Source: Glossina fuscipes
Lineage: Eukaryota > Arthropoda > Insecta > Diptera > Glossinidae
Direction of reading: 5' to 3'
Assembly (NCBI RefSeq): GCF_014805625.2
Contig: NW_023998464.1
Location: 5,557,316 to 5,621,315 of the forward strand
DNA length: 64,000 nucleotides
The notes under the pieces are model-generated. The model did no database searches and was not told the DNA's origin. It saw only the letters and a program-made list of their open reading frames with translations. Position numbers and translations under genes: made by a program. This document shows positions 1 through 12,180 of this stretch, in pieces (positions within the stretch are counted from its first letter, which is position 1; every line of letters starts with the position of its first letter).

Positions 1-134
1 CGTTTTTTAACTGTACTTTCCGCCAATCTGTAGTGGTCTTTCCTGCGGTATCTAATGTACCCATTTGCAAATCGAACTTTCACAACTACCACTCCCTTCC
101 TGATCACCGCTGTGCGCCCAGGTATCAAGAACAT
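1..134 (-). other. Open frame cut by the window edge, function unknown
   Basis: A minus-strand frame opens at an ATG at 134 and stays open for 44 codons to the window edge. A stop lies a few codons upstream of the ATG. The peptide is basic and rich in valine and arginine/lysine (for example RKGVVVVKV and RYRRKDHYR). I do not recognise a family. It could be the start of a gene or transposon ORF continuing to the left, or chance. A frame this short in AT-rich DNA is weak evidence. Confidence 0.12.
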
Positions 135-1539
135 TCTCTTAGTGATTGATCATAAAAAAAAAAAAACAATCGCTTTTTTATTTGCGGTCATAAACTGAAG
201 AAATCTGTTTAGTTTCGACTTTGTCTCTCTTTTAGGGACGCACACTCCAGTGTCGCTAAAGGACTACGGGAAAATAGACAACCACAATTATTAATCCATC
301 TTAGAACGCAATATTAACTGATAATAAAAAAAGAAATCTATGAAATATCCTCAACGAATTTCTGGGTACAATCAGATAATAAGAAATCTCTTATACCTGC
401 GTTTTCGTCGTCCGATCAGAATGCGAACAATATAATTGAAGGGTGAACTCTTAGTGGGATATAGCATAATTAAACGTAGCTGCCCTGAGTGGTATTGACC
501 AAGGAAGGCACTGAGTCTATTATATACATGGTTTTGCTCTAATGAAATTCTGAAGGAGCTTTAATAAGGATTCTTACATATTGTGGTAGAGAAGACGGTT
601 GTAACAATATCTTCGGCGATAGGTTTTTCGACGAAAGTTTAACTTAACTTTTATTTTACATTCGAATTATAGGGTAAAGCAAATTGGTTATTTTTTTTGT
701 ATTGTATTTTAATACTATCCTTAACCTACTGTATATGCGTATGTCTCATAAGTAATATAAAAATGAATGATTCGAATGCGAGCAGACTTTACTGTGATTA
801 CCATATTTTCGCCGTGTGGATGGTTATAAAAACTTTTAAAACCAAACTTCTAGTTGAGAGAAAGAAGTATAGAGAATTACAAATTATATATAAATAAAGT
901 TCACCTTTGTTCTTCGCATGCATAAAATTTCCCATTATCACTTCTACAAATGTTCACATAAAATAAGTTCACACTCACATAGCATACATATCTGCAGAAA
1001 GAGAGATATGTAAATATTTATATTATCTATGCAAATATAAAGCAAACAGCAGCAATAATATGAGTTTCTTAAGGCCAAAATTTTCATTTCCATTATACCT
1101 ATATATGTGCATTTATAAATAAAAGCATATTCTCACATACACGATTTTATGTGTGTAGGTCTGCATTTTCTACATGTATATATATATATATATAAATATT
1201 GCCCAATATCATTTGCCGTAAAGTAAAGCAAATGTAAGTATGTTTAACGAGAATGTTAATGTTTAACTTGTTTATATACAATTTACGTTACGGTTCTACG
1301 TAAAATAAATACACTAAACAAATACCCTTAAAAACAAGGCCATTAAATATTTAAGTGTTTTCTCTTTCTTTGTGAATCGGTGCGGAATGCAATTTTTAGG
1401 GTAAAAGTGTTAATGATTAAAAAAAAAAAAAACTTTGCGGACACATTAATATTTATTTACAATGCGTACATTATTATAAGGTGAACTGTTTTAATGCGAA
1501 ATGTATAAGTGGTTTACTAAATAAGCAAAAACATTTTAG
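135..1539. other. AT-rich DNA without a recognisable gene
   Basis: All frames here are short and repeatedly interrupted. I see A/T runs and a short TA microsatellite, but no RNA gene or element end that I can defend. Nothing else is seen. Confidence 0.6.
1177..1194. repeat. (TA)9 microsatellite
   Basis: Nine uninterrupted TA units in AT-rich non-coding DNA. Confidence 0.9.
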
Positions 1540-1731
1540 TCAGGCAAGGCCGACTAATAAATAGTCTATGCCGCGTCTCCTTATACAGTCGTTCACGTAC
1601 TTTTGCGATAAAATGTTAAAAATTACGCCTTCTCTCCACGTAAACATATACTCCCCACGTGAGCTACTATATCCAGTAGTGTCCAAAAAAATGCAGCTGA
1701 GCTTCTCTATCAAATCATTTTTATGGGCCAA
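1540..1731 (-). other. 63-codon open frame, unrecognised
   Basis: An ATG-initiated minus-strand frame of 63 codons with mixed, protein-like composition (MAHKNDLIEKLSCIFLDTTG at the start). The plus strand is also open over most of the same span (1568-1753), so the openness may simply reflect local base composition. No domain is recognised. There is no neighbouring exon or splice context that I can support, so it is recorded only as a weak candidate. Confidence 0.12.
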
Positions 1732-1759
1732 TTTGCGTCCAATTAAAAATTAGACCGTG

Positions 1760-4700
1760 GTGTCATATAAAGGCTTAACTGTGCGATTACTTTTATTTGG
1801 ATTGGGTTGAAATAAATAGACGTAACTGGTTCAAATTTGGTAGGGTTGTTTTTTAAGTCCAATTATATTGTAATGAATCAATGTCCATTTTGAAATGTTA
1901 AAAATTAGACAAAGCCTTACAAAGTCTTACCTTTTGTAGTACAATTGGCTCAACCAACTCACAATTTTTAGGTCACCTTGACATTCCGAAATACTCGGGA
2001 TTGTCGCTGTGAAATTTTGAAAGCGGCAATTTTGGTTTATGTAATCACTTTTTCAAGGTAAGTCTTTATCTGGACAGTCAAAGCAAAAATGGTCCGATCT
2101 TGTTTATTCTTAATACGGTTTATTCTTGGACAAAATTTCATCAAGCTATTTCGTCCTGTGCATTGAACGGAAGTGTTCATGGGCAATCCAGTCGAAAAGT
2201 TATTCTGAATCGATCGGTATAATAGAAAGTAAGATTTTCTGATGTATTACATCCGCATAAATTTAATGTACCCCGTTGCACAAAAGTGCGTAAACATCCA
2301 TTTAGGCGAATGAGTTTATCTCTTACATAGTGGTTAAGCAAGTACAAAGATAAGCCTTCCCTTGCTTCCTTTGCTATATTCAACCAGCACATAGCATGTT
2401 TGTGCTGCTTATAGATACCATTTGTAACTGACATGCTGCAAAGTGCTGAGGTGGCATAGTTTCGCTTTACACCGACCCGTCATGATTCACAAAAGAGGGT
2501 AAATAAGTTTGGGTAAGCCCACTTCTTCCAAAACAGGATAACTGGATAATAGAAGAAAGAGAGGAAATTGAAACATGATGCTACATACATGGCAAGAATG
2601 CATTTTAGGTATTCGTTCGACTATAACTTCTTACGTCATTCTTTCATTTAATGATTGACTAATCAAATTTTTTATGTGACAATCCTTTGCCCACTTTTGG
2701 TCAGAAAAAAATTAATGAATCAAAATTTATGTAACTTCAGTCATCACATACTGCTCACGAATTTTGAACTAAAAATCGCATAAACTTTCCCCAAAGCTAC
2801 GAGCGATGTAGTACTGATTAACTGATTTTTATTTGTTTTGTTGCTACTTACAGAGTCTGTGAAAAGAAATAAGGCCTTCGAGTTCGGGCAAAAATCCTAG
2901 GGTTGGCCTTATAATGTAGATGGGAATACTTCCAAAAACCATTGGGAAATGGATTTTCACTCAAACCAGTAACATTCCCTATTCAATTGGCTGGCGTTAG
3001 TTTGCGGTGGCCATTCGAAAGCTTCTTAATGCGGATTGTATTTTAACACTTACCCCTGGAAACATTGCCAAACGCCATTGAGAATGTGGAAGATACATAT
3101 CCCTCTACTGTTTGAAACGTCTCAGAGATACATTAATTTTACAGCGGGGATCTCAAACCTACAAGCAATAGGGCGAAATTACTGTCTCTACTCTCTTTAG
3201 CTTTAGTCTCTTTCAAGAAATGTTCGTCAATAGCCGCACGCAAAAGGAAAGAAGGCTATGTACGAATTAAATTATTTTTAGACTTCTACAGCTCAATACA
3301 AGCTTTTTAAGACCATTTCATTCTCTTGCTCTTCTCGAAAATAGTGGCTGCTTAAGCAGAGAGTCTCAAAAGGTCAATCTTTCCTCATTCATATTTGGTT
3401 AGGAAGGTGGCAATAATATATAGCTGGAGATGAATAGCGGAATATTTTCTGCAGTGGAAACGAGCGGTTTTTATTCATAAAAAAAGGCGATTGGGATTAA
3501 TTTTTGCTCGTTCCAGATCCACTCAATTTTGCTTCAAAAGTACATACCGTTAAGTATTGTACAATTTAATATTTTTTTTCAAATATTGCGAATTTGTATT
3601 ATATTCCAAGTCTTTAAGACCACCTGTAAAAACTATCTATTGAATGAGAAAGAATGGTTAGCGTTTAACAGCAAAAAAAAGGATCGTATACTCTTCTGGT
3701 GCACATTTATACTTTTATTAGGGTGACTATGGCGCAAAGAATTTTTGACAACACGCATCCCCCATTTTGCTATTCCTACCATCATCCTGCATAAAAGTTT
3801 TTTCCACATTCCGCCGCGCAGCGATCCTAAAGTCAAATAGATGAGGAAAGTAAATTGAATTTTTCTCTTCTTCTTACAAATCCAATAAATTGCAGAAATA
3901 CTGCTGGAACGGGGTAAAGCCAGCTACAATCTGTCTACGCCATCCCCATGTAAAGAAAAGAAAGAAAAGCGATATAAATGATGATATTTTTTCTCTGGAT
4001 TCTCTTTCGTACACATAAACAAGCAGTTAAGGTAACATGTAGACGGAATGCGGAAAAATTGTTTCTTAAAGAAAGAACTTTTTTCTACTCTTAAATAAAT
4101 TTTTCTGGTGTCCTCCACTGGTCAAACTGTTATAAAAAAAGGCAAAAAAAAAAAAAAAAAAGAATTAGCTCTTATTTTTATTGTAGCGTGCTAAAATAAA
4201 TTTATTTTGGCATTTCCAGCAATATGATTTACTCTAAGTGTAAATTCAGTTTGCCAAACAATACTTTTTCTCGGTTATTTATTTTTTGCTTGCTTCGGCA
4301 TGTAAGGACGAAACAATACGTATTGTTCGCACAGACTTGACAAAGATGATTGCATAACTTCACTGCAAAGTGGATCCTACAACTATACTTGCCTACTTAA
4401 AAGTATTTAATGGCAAGTAAAAAAAAAAAAATCCCATCTTTCTATTGACTGGTTCTCATTCGTGTATTTCAGGATTTGTTTAGTTCAATGTCTAGCGGCC
4501 AATTTTTTAATTTTTTTTAACATGTGCGTGTGTGCGTATGTTTGCATATGTGAGAGATTGACAACGATAGCGCACTTAAATCGCACGCTTAAGATTATAA
4601 ATGCTCTTAAATACTAAAGATTTTATTTCTTTATCCATGCTTCAGCCGGCATTGGCAGGAAGTTATGGTGGACTAACGTTGTCATTCGCGCTGTGACATT

Positions 4701-6850
4701 CCCGTTGGAGTCATAAATGCTCACAGTTACTCTTTTTCACTTTTCTTTGTTTATCAGGTCATATACAGAAAATAAATTCATTTTAACTTCAACGTGTTGG
4801 GCCTTAGGGTTACGTTATAGATATCAAAGGATACGATTTTCTTACATATTCCTTTGATTTTAATTTTACTTTCTTTTTTACTTGTGTTCTTTTTAACCTG
4901 TTTCCGTGTATAAAAATTGTTGCTTTATGTACACTTTAACCACTTGAATCGAGATGAATGAATTTTTCTGTTCTCATGATTGCATATATATATATGTATA
5001 CATATATGAAAAAGAAAACGATATTTACCGACATAAAGCGACAGGCAAGACATGCGAAGACATTTATTTATGTATTCACCTTTATTGTACTACCGCTGCT
5101 TTGCCTTTTTGTAATCTGTGGCTTCTTTTGTTTATCTATACATGTATATATGAATATGTGAGGAAACAGAGAAAAAAATTGAAAGCAACTAACTGCGTCA
5201 TCCGCATTAACAATAGACATTTATGGAAGGTGTTGATGCACAAAACAGAAACTTTGTCTATGAAAACCAAGAAGTAACCCATCGTTGTCATCTTATGAGC
5301 TGATTAGGCTCAAAGGTATTATAAGGCATTACGCAGGACAAAAAAGCTATATACGGCTTGTGATGGATCTCCTCTTCAGGAATGAATTTTGTAATACTCG
5401 CACACTATTTTGCTAACAGCTCTAACATATGTTCATTGCTTCTAAGCAGTTTTTCTAAAAACATTTTCGGTATATCTTCAGTTGGTCAAGAAAGTTACGG
5501 GTAAATTGTAAGCGGATTAAATTAGCCTATTATGTGGGTAAATGTAAGGGTTTACTTAGGAATTTTCTTATATTTTGCAAAAAAATTCAGAGACAGGCTG
5601 ATTAGTAGAAAGAAGTAGATATGCTGGCAGAAGAAGGAGGGAAGGAAAAGACAGACGGTCGTCTGTTACTTGGGTCAAGACATAATCATCTTGGGAGAAG
5701 ACACCAAATTGATGAAAGCAATAAAGACGCAAAAGAGCAAATTGTTATAAGGAAAGATAGGGTCGAATGGAGAATAGAGAATGGGAAACGGATACACTGA
5801 CAAATAAACGAACAAATTGAAGGAATGGCTAAGAATGATATGTGAAAGAAATGTGAGAAAAGATAGGAGAAGAAACAAACGAACAAGTCAATAGATAAGC
5901 TTAAGGCGTAGGATAAGACTTGCAATTATTATTATTGTTATTATATAAGTCTAGTTTGGTTTTAAAAATCTGCACAAAGAGCAAGAACATCGGTACGTAA
6001 ATATAAGTTTAAAAAAACTTACATGTAATAGCAATAACTTTGTCTTTAAATGTTTAATCAAAAGTCATCTAAAGTGACGTAAATTAGAGCATACGATATC
6101 GAAACAAGATAGACTAAAACAGAATTATCTTTATATCCATTTTCTAGAACAGTTTTTCATGGTTCTGCAGATTAAACTTTCTCCTACATACCGGTAAGAG
6201 ATGTAAAATCGAAATGACAAATTCTTACTCAATAGGTACATTACTTTGTTCCCACTATCGAACCGCAACCATCAACTACATTTGGCAAAATCAAGGCTTT
6301 GCCTTATTATTCTTTAGCATAAGAACCGACAAAATTTTGTAGAGAGGGAATCCTTTTTCGTATGCTTCTAGATAAACTTGAAAGTTTTTGTTATTTTGAA
6401 ATTATATTTTGCATATTTTCTTACATTGTAAAGCAAATGACGTTAGAATCTATTGGATGATAATCAGAATAAAAAAGAAAAAAAATTCAGTACAATAGCT
6501 GGTGTACACGTCCAAAAGTTGCCTTCAAGTGTTTTTAATTTCATTAAAATATTCGTATGACACTTTTCTTATTTAACTTTATAAATTGCAGAATAACCAC
6601 ATACACGCGTCAATATCTACATGTATATATAGTTACCGAGTGTTATCTACACGCATACATACATAGTGTGTCAAAAAGGTTTTCGTACAAGGAAAGCATT
6701 TCTGGTGACATGCCTTCTGGCATTGAGGCTTTTTCTTATGGAAAGCAACAAATAATGCCGCCTGATTATAATTGAGAATACAAAATGATTAGGTGTGAAG
6801 CAAGTATCGTAATTTGCTTAAAGTAACAAACAAGTATATTAAAGTAACGC
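1760..6850. other. Long AT-rich stretch without a supported gene
   Basis: About 5 kb of AT-rich DNA. Open frames are at most about 107 codons (4954-5277), rich in Tyr, Ile, Phe and Lys as expected from AT-rich DNA, and overlapped by other frames. An 18-base A run lies at 4144-4161. I recognise no transposon protein, RNA gene or terminal repeat here, although very old repeats could be hidden. Confidence 0.55.
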
Positions 6851-7366
6851 GTGAGCTTGACGGCGTGTGTAGATATGAGGGTGAGAGCGACTCGAACGAA
6901 GAAAAACAAAACCAATTCGTTTTCACAACAAATAGAAATGTGTATATATGACATATGTGAACACTTTAAACGCGTTCATGTTGAAACATCATTTTTGGAA
7001 ATGACCGCCACATTGCTCCCACAATTTTCAATTCTGCCATTCAAATCTTTTACAATACATTTGAAATTCGTAAAATATTCGCGAGAAGTTAATGTAACAT
7101 TTCCATACGCACTTATGGTACAGGGGCTTATTAACTTTGTGCTGATATATGCAACAGGAAGAACCTACAGTAGGCCCAACTTTCGTTATACCAATCGCTT
7201 CATAACTACTTTCCAAATCGATCTTACTTCGTCTGTCTTTTCTTCTGTCGACCTTGTCGTCTTCCGTTTAATCCACATCTCGCAATTTTTGAGACGTTGT
7301 GAAGAAATTTGGTACACCGATATTTTGTGGCCTAGGGACGATCGCTATTGCACGTGGATCGGATAG
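6851..7366 (+). other. 171-codon open frame, probably not a gene
   Basis: This is the longest unassigned open frame outside the retrotransposons. It starts at a GTG and shows no signal peptide, clear membrane segments or recognised domain. The last 20 or so codons run into an interspersed repeat (7302-7400) that also occurs near 26719-26815, and a real gene would not normally end inside such a repeat. By rough reckoning a frame this long is uncommon by chance in DNA of this composition but not excluded. A decayed transposon ORF is another possibility. Confidence 0.15.
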
Positions 7367-7400
7367 GACCACTTGTTGAACCACTTTCATTATAAGACCA
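7302..7400 (-). repeat. Interspersed repeat R1, fragment
   Basis: A block beginning AAATTTGGTACACCGA and containing GACGATCGCTATTGCA and GGACCACTT aligns with 26719-26815 (AATTTGGTATGTCGG, then a GAACGAGCGCAATTGAA block, then CGGACCAATTTT). The reverse complement matches the GGTCC..GATCC part of the copies at 58298-58531 and 54048-54190. It is taken to be a non-autonomous or decayed repeat of unknown class. Confidence 0.5.
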
Positions 7401-7420
7401 TATTTGGGTAAGTCGTCATA

Positions 7421-9262
7421 TGAATAATCGTATTGAACGAAGTGGCGTCAGATATTTCCTCCGAGAGCCTTTCATTTTTCAACGAAAGAATGCGTTTTTT
7501 GCGATCAAAAAATGAACTTTTTCATTCAAATATTTGCCAATCGGCCAAAAGTCAATATTTCTACAATATCCTATACACATCCCTCGATATTAGAATGTGT
7601 GAATGTTTTTTTTTTTTTAATCCAATTTTGATCCGTTACGCCGCGAGCTTAAGCCCTCCTTGAGCTTGGAATGCATCCAGAGAATGGCTGCGATGTTATA
7701 ATTTTTTTCATATTTAGCTCAAACTATTTTTTTAACGCTTAAATATTCGCCTGACAACAAACAATAAAAGTCGTTTTTTTAGACTGTTATAATGGTCTTT
7801 CCTCCTAAGTTGTTTGATTTTTTTTATTACCATGCATGACATATGAGAAACGATAACTTGGTCAATTATCAGCAAATAATTGCGCACTTAACTTAAAACT
7901 AATATAAATTTTGTTAAATTTTTGAAGCTAGTAGAGATTCGAAAACTTTCGTCGTGCACTGTATTATAAGAAAACATATAATTGAATGTCGAAACAAAAC
8001 TTTTCCTACATTTACGAGGAATAACAAGAAAGAAAAAGTTTCATTTCATTTTAATGCAAAACTTGTCAAACAACATACCAAAGGAAGAATTCGCAAAAAA
8101 AAAAAATAAAATACATAAAAAGAAACAGAAACAGAAAAATCCCACACATTCTTATAAACACAATAACAATTCTCGGCTATAGATTGCTTTTCCTTCTCTA
8201 AAAAAAAAAATCTCTGAGTCTTTGCATATAAACTAACTTAGAAAAAGTTTGCAAGCACTAAAGAATATCAACACAGTCCACACATGTACGCAACGAGGCG
8301 AGCGCATGTGTTTGTGTATGTTTATCAGTTACTTTACACTTTTGAACACAATATAAACCTAGTTTGCCTGCCTTTCATTTTTTCTTTTTATTTATCTTTT
8401 TTCTGTATTTGTTTTTTTTTTTTTACTTAAACTCTTTCTTTCTTTCAGATTATGGCAACAAAGAGTAAATAAGAATGCATAGTTACAACAACAGTAACGA
8501 CCATAGAAAACATCAACTTTAGAAACCCTGTCACCAAGCTGGTAGTTGGTAGTTATGCTGTTCTACGTTATCCAGAAGCATGTTTATATCACATGTCGTT
8601 TACAGAAATTACTTTGCTCGAAATTATAAAAAGAAAAAAAAAAAAAAATGTATAAAACATAAATAAATATATTTTACAATATAAAAAACAACAACCGAGA
8701 TTCCATAACTTTTTCCCATATAATGTGAAAAATCTCTACTGCTTAACATTGCATACCGACGAACGCTGGGGATCAAAAATATCTATCAATAAACTATCGA
8801 GTGTGATGTAAGGACGTCAAACAATATTCCATTAATCAAATTTTCTCTTTGTAAAAAGGGAAAACAAAATGTCTCGAGGTAAGAAAAATAAAAAAAAGGA
8901 GGAAAGGAAAGCATTAAGCAAATAGTAAACAAAATATTTACGTTTAGTGCGCGAGTAAATGTTTTTAAATTTGTTTATTATTGAGTGCGTTCAAAATTGG
9001 TAGGAAAAGTTCTACGCTCTGTTAAAGTTCCTTTCCATGCCTTCTATTTGACTTACGGAGAAGGGTCAAGTGCTTGCGATAAGCACTTCAGGGATATTTA
9101 CGAAATTAAGTTTTGAAAAATTATCGCAAAGTTAACACTTACATACATGCATACATGAACTCTTGAAAGAAATTTATTTCAATATTGATCAGTTACCAAT
9201 GCTCAAGGGCTTTACGTCATCCGCGATGGCACTAAACTCGTTAAACAAATGCAAAAGACTCC
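7421..9262. other. AT-rich DNA; possible last exon at 8449-8690 only
   Basis: No supported gene. At 8425-8448 a long pyrimidine tract ends in CTTTCTTTCTTTCAG, a textbook 3' splice acceptor. It is followed within 10 codons by stops in all three frames and, at 8662-8667, by an AATAAA hexamer. This would suit a terminal exon with a very short coding end, but nothing upstream supports a gene, so it is not called as one. Confidence 0.35.
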
Positions 9263-9685
9263 ATGTGCAAACAAGACGCATCAATCTCATGCCATATGCA
9301 TCTAAAAGAAATTGGTGCACCTTTCGTTGCTTTGGTTCTTTGGTTCTTCTTCTTAGTGCTTCTTAGTTGCCTTATCTTCGATTGGTCTGCATTAATTAAC
9401 TGCTTTTTGTTGCTAATAACATTCTCTTTTATTAGATTAATTGATGGACGCCCCCTAGCAATTGTAAGGAATCTTCACAATTTCGTTATGAGCCACAGCA
9501 ACAATACCACGTCCCTACCATCCACTGGCGGGCAGTACATATCATTTAGTTTAAGATGTTTGACAGACACTTATAATGGACTTATAATTCTTATATCAGT
9601 AGTATTTATGGAGAAATCGGTATTTGGGAAAAGAAACTGTTGGCCTTACGGTGATAATTGCGTGAGAACGTTACAAGTTGCTTGA
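9263..9685 (+). other. 140-codon open frame, hydrophobic, unrecognised
   Basis: The frame starts at an ATG. Codons about 20-60 encode a long hydrophobic stretch (VALVLWFFFLVLLSCLIF, then LINCFLLLITFSFI) that would score as one or two membrane segments, but T-rich DNA gives this on its own. It lies just upstream (in plus coordinates) of minus-strand retroelement debris. No family is recognised, and a chance frame of this length is expected somewhere in a window of this size. Confidence 0.12.
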
Positions 9686-9721
9686 GGATTTATTAGCCGT
9701 CGCCTCAAATGTTTCACTTGA

Positions 9722-10437
9722 TTTTATTTATTTTTTTTATTTATTTACACATGCAATTCAGCTAAAATAAATGAACAGTCGAAATCAATTGGCACTGAGA
9801 AGTAGACCTTTTTCTAATTATTATTAATAGCTAACACAAAGTTTATAAATAGAAGTAAAACGAACGATAATGCAAAAAAAGGAAATTCATATATTAATAA
9901 ATAAGAGAGGCAGAATTTTGTGGCAAGGGTTTAACGTGGGTTCCTGCCTGAAAGGCTTAACCCCACGGTGGCCCAAGCCACTTTTAAGCGTACTACGCCC
10001 CCTGGCGAGTTAGACAATCCCCACAGAGTAGGGGCCTAAACAGCACCAGAGTCCAGAACAGTTTATTGTGTATGGAACAATAAACCCCACTCTGGTGAAT
10101 GGCGAGGTCTAGCTGCACTCAATTGTTCCATTTTAGCTAGGAACTCGCCAACCACAACCACCACGAGTACTCCCCGAAGGGCCGCACCCAAGCAGTCAGG
10201 ACTCACAAATTGATCAACTGACTGCTTCCGTTATAAGGCTTCCACTGTGCTGTTGATCAATTACCACCATTACCCGCAGGCATCCGTGACATGTGTTCAA
10301 AAGTAAAAATAGGTAAAAGGGGAAAACTTATTCGTCATATCCCTTTTCCATTTTTGCATGTATTAATTAATTTACCAGAAATTTTCTATCAATCGGCCAA
10401 AGGGAAGGCCGTCCGTCAATTCCTTTTTGCATTAATA
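9722..10437 (-). mobile_element. GC-richer retroelement fragment with A-rich 3' tail
   Basis: Read on the minus strand, this stretch is markedly more GC-rich than its surroundings between about 10300 and 9930 and runs into AT-rich DNA ending in an AAATAAATA-type tail at about 9745-9722, like the tails of non-LTR elements. It carries the box ACCCGCAGGCATCCGTG (plus strand, 10272-10288), which recurs with one change at 10489-10505 in the next fragment. I see no intact protein and cannot name the family. The GC content and tail suggest the remains of a retrotransposon UTR or degraded ORF. Confidence 0.4.
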
Positions 10438-10873
10438 GTATAATTAATTTATTTATTTATTGCGACTTAAGGACAAAGTCCATCATATACCCGCAGGCAT
10501 ACGTGGCTTTGTGAGGCGAGCTTCCTGACCCCCGTGGCTCCCAGTTTGTTTTGCAAAGCCTTGTGGCATACTTTGGGCGGTTGTTAAAAACAACCGTACT
10601 TGCTTCGGATTCTCCATACTTTCCTGGTTGCCAGCCCCAAGTGAACTACTTTTCTTCAAGATATATAGGTCTCGGGTATTGCACTGAACATGGTAGACTA
10701 GTCTAATGCACTCTACCATGCACTCGCTAGATTACTACCTTCATTGTACTTAAATACCATTCAAAACCTTAAACTCTTCTTAGCCAGCCGAAGCCGTTGC
10801 CCGGGGATCACCGCTGGGAGGTGAGAGTTTCGGCACATCTATGCTTCTCATCAAAGCATAGTTCATCTCCCAA
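10438..10873 (-). mobile_element. Second GC-richer retroelement fragment with AATA tail
   Basis: On the minus strand this ends in AATAAATAAATAAATTAATT at 10462-10440, a short-repeat tail typical of non-LTR elements. Upstream of the tail is a minus-strand open frame (10719-10483, 78 codons) with a non-random, coding-like composition (includes AQSMPQGFAKQTGSHGGQEA). Further upstream at 10800-10780 (minus) a frame ends PSGDPRATASAG followed by a stop. I do not recognise the proteins with certainty. The piece abuts copy 3 of family A at about 10874 and shares a 17-base box with the previous fragment, so the two may derive from related elements inserted next to each other. Confidence 0.45.
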
Positions 10874-12180
10874 GAGAGGCAGAGAGAGAGAGAGAAAGAA
10901 AAGAAAACAGCATACAGACGTCTAGCACAGAACCCACAGCCACTATATATCCGAGTTGTTAAAGAAGCCGTAAAACATTGCAAACATGCAAAAGCTTGGC
11001 AACCGATGGTAGTAAACAAATTGAGATAATTACTACGATGTTAAGATTAATTAATTTAAATGCGGCATTGCGTACGATACATCAAGCATAAATCTATGTT
11101 TCTGAAGCGACAATAAGGCTAACAAAACCAATCTATTTTCATAGGGGGGCAAAGAGACAAGCAACACAACACAAATGCCCAAGGCAACGAGCGGGAATTA
11201 CTCTCGAACGGATTTGACTGAATCCACCGGTAGCACCGGTAGCAAGGAGGCCACGCAACGGAAGCTTACTCAAGCATTGTTCTGGCTAGTCTCAGTGTTT
11301 TTATAGTGAAAGGATTGATAAGCTTTTTGGACTACCGTTTAATGAAATGGAGCGTAGTCTAACCTTATGTAATAAGGGTTTAATGTACAGATTACAACGT
11401 GGTTTTTGCTCGAATAGAACCTCTAAGTCCATCAACGAATCTACGTCTTATAATTTTTGTAAATCGCTGAAATACTCAGTAGTGAATTTAATTTTATAAA
11501 ATGTAGCGAACACCGTGTAACCGAATTACTTAAGTCAATTTGAAGGAATAGCTGGAAAACAGTTTAACATCACACTTTAACAAGTGGCGGCCTGAGATAA
11601 GACCTGGTCCATTTTAATCACTATAAAGGGGAGCCAGATAGCTGGAGTTTGTACATCAATAATCTATGATTAAGCTTTACTTAAATCTCGACGCACGTGC
11701 GAGAGCCATCAGATGAAGCCTTGAGAAGGCTTGGCAAGTGAACTTTAAGAGTTTGCTGACCTACCTTTTGGAAAGCCGTGCTGAAAAGGACAAATATAAG
11801 ATTTGATAGCGAAAGCTAATTGCTTAGTAACAATTCACAGTTCGAACAATTTAGGCAGGACAATGCCTCTATAGTTCTCAAGTAGAGATGTCTGCTTCCA
11901 CATTTGAGAAGTGAAATAACGAAGCTACTCTTCCAACACAAACCCTTTCCAAATTGGGATTAAAATTCTTTCATATAGCATTACATGGTTTGAGTATACG
12001 TGATGGAATGCCCAGGAATTGAATCAAGCCCAGGCACACAACCATATTTTAGCGATATAAAATCTTTCAATATGCCATTAGCTGAATTGATCAAGTTTGG
12101 AATTGAAATCAAGCTTGTAATTTTGATGATTTTCAGTTAAATCGCAAAAAGTCACGTGGTTTTGAAAAGTTGAGAGATGA
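10874..12180 (-). mobile_element. Copy 3 of non-LTR family A, heavily decayed, minus strand
   Basis: No long open frame marks this element. It is seen by aligning the reverse complement with copies 1 and 2 over the reverse transcriptase and 3' UTR. Collinear matches include: the PGPDG segment near 12020; TGTGTTGGAAGA near 11940 (copy 1, 24113); GAACTATAGAGGCAT near 11875; the QHGF.KGR segment at 11783-11761; the GATGT.AAACTGTTTT segment after the YADD position near 11565; the LEYASVVW segment near 11270 (here LE, stop, ASVAWPP); and YENRLVLLALLSLQKHRF near 11140-11085. The motif A catalytic aspartate region (about 11700-11660) is partly deleted, and about 300 bases are missing between the C-terminal RT and the 3' UTR (near 11040). 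The 3' UTR block at 11022-10920 and its pyrimidine tract (seen as GA repeats at 10874-10908) match copy 1. It cannot encode a protein. Confidence 0.82.

Noticed and set aside
4280..4310. TTGCTTGCTTCGGCATGTAAGG, faintly like the start of a U6 snRNA
   Set aside because: Only a short stretch resembles it, and the rest of U6 is absent.
4954..5277. 107-codon plus-strand ORF
   Set aside because: Tyr/Ile/Lys-rich product over an AT microsatellite-like start, overlapped by another open frame at 4958-5161, with no homology recognised.
11175..11306. 44-codon plus-strand ORF beginning MPKATSGNYSRTDLTESTGS, which looked like the start of a gag-like protein
   Set aside because: It is the opposite strand of the LEYASVVW and following RT region of copy 3. 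The minus-strand DNA aligns with copy 1 throughout, so the frame is a shadow.
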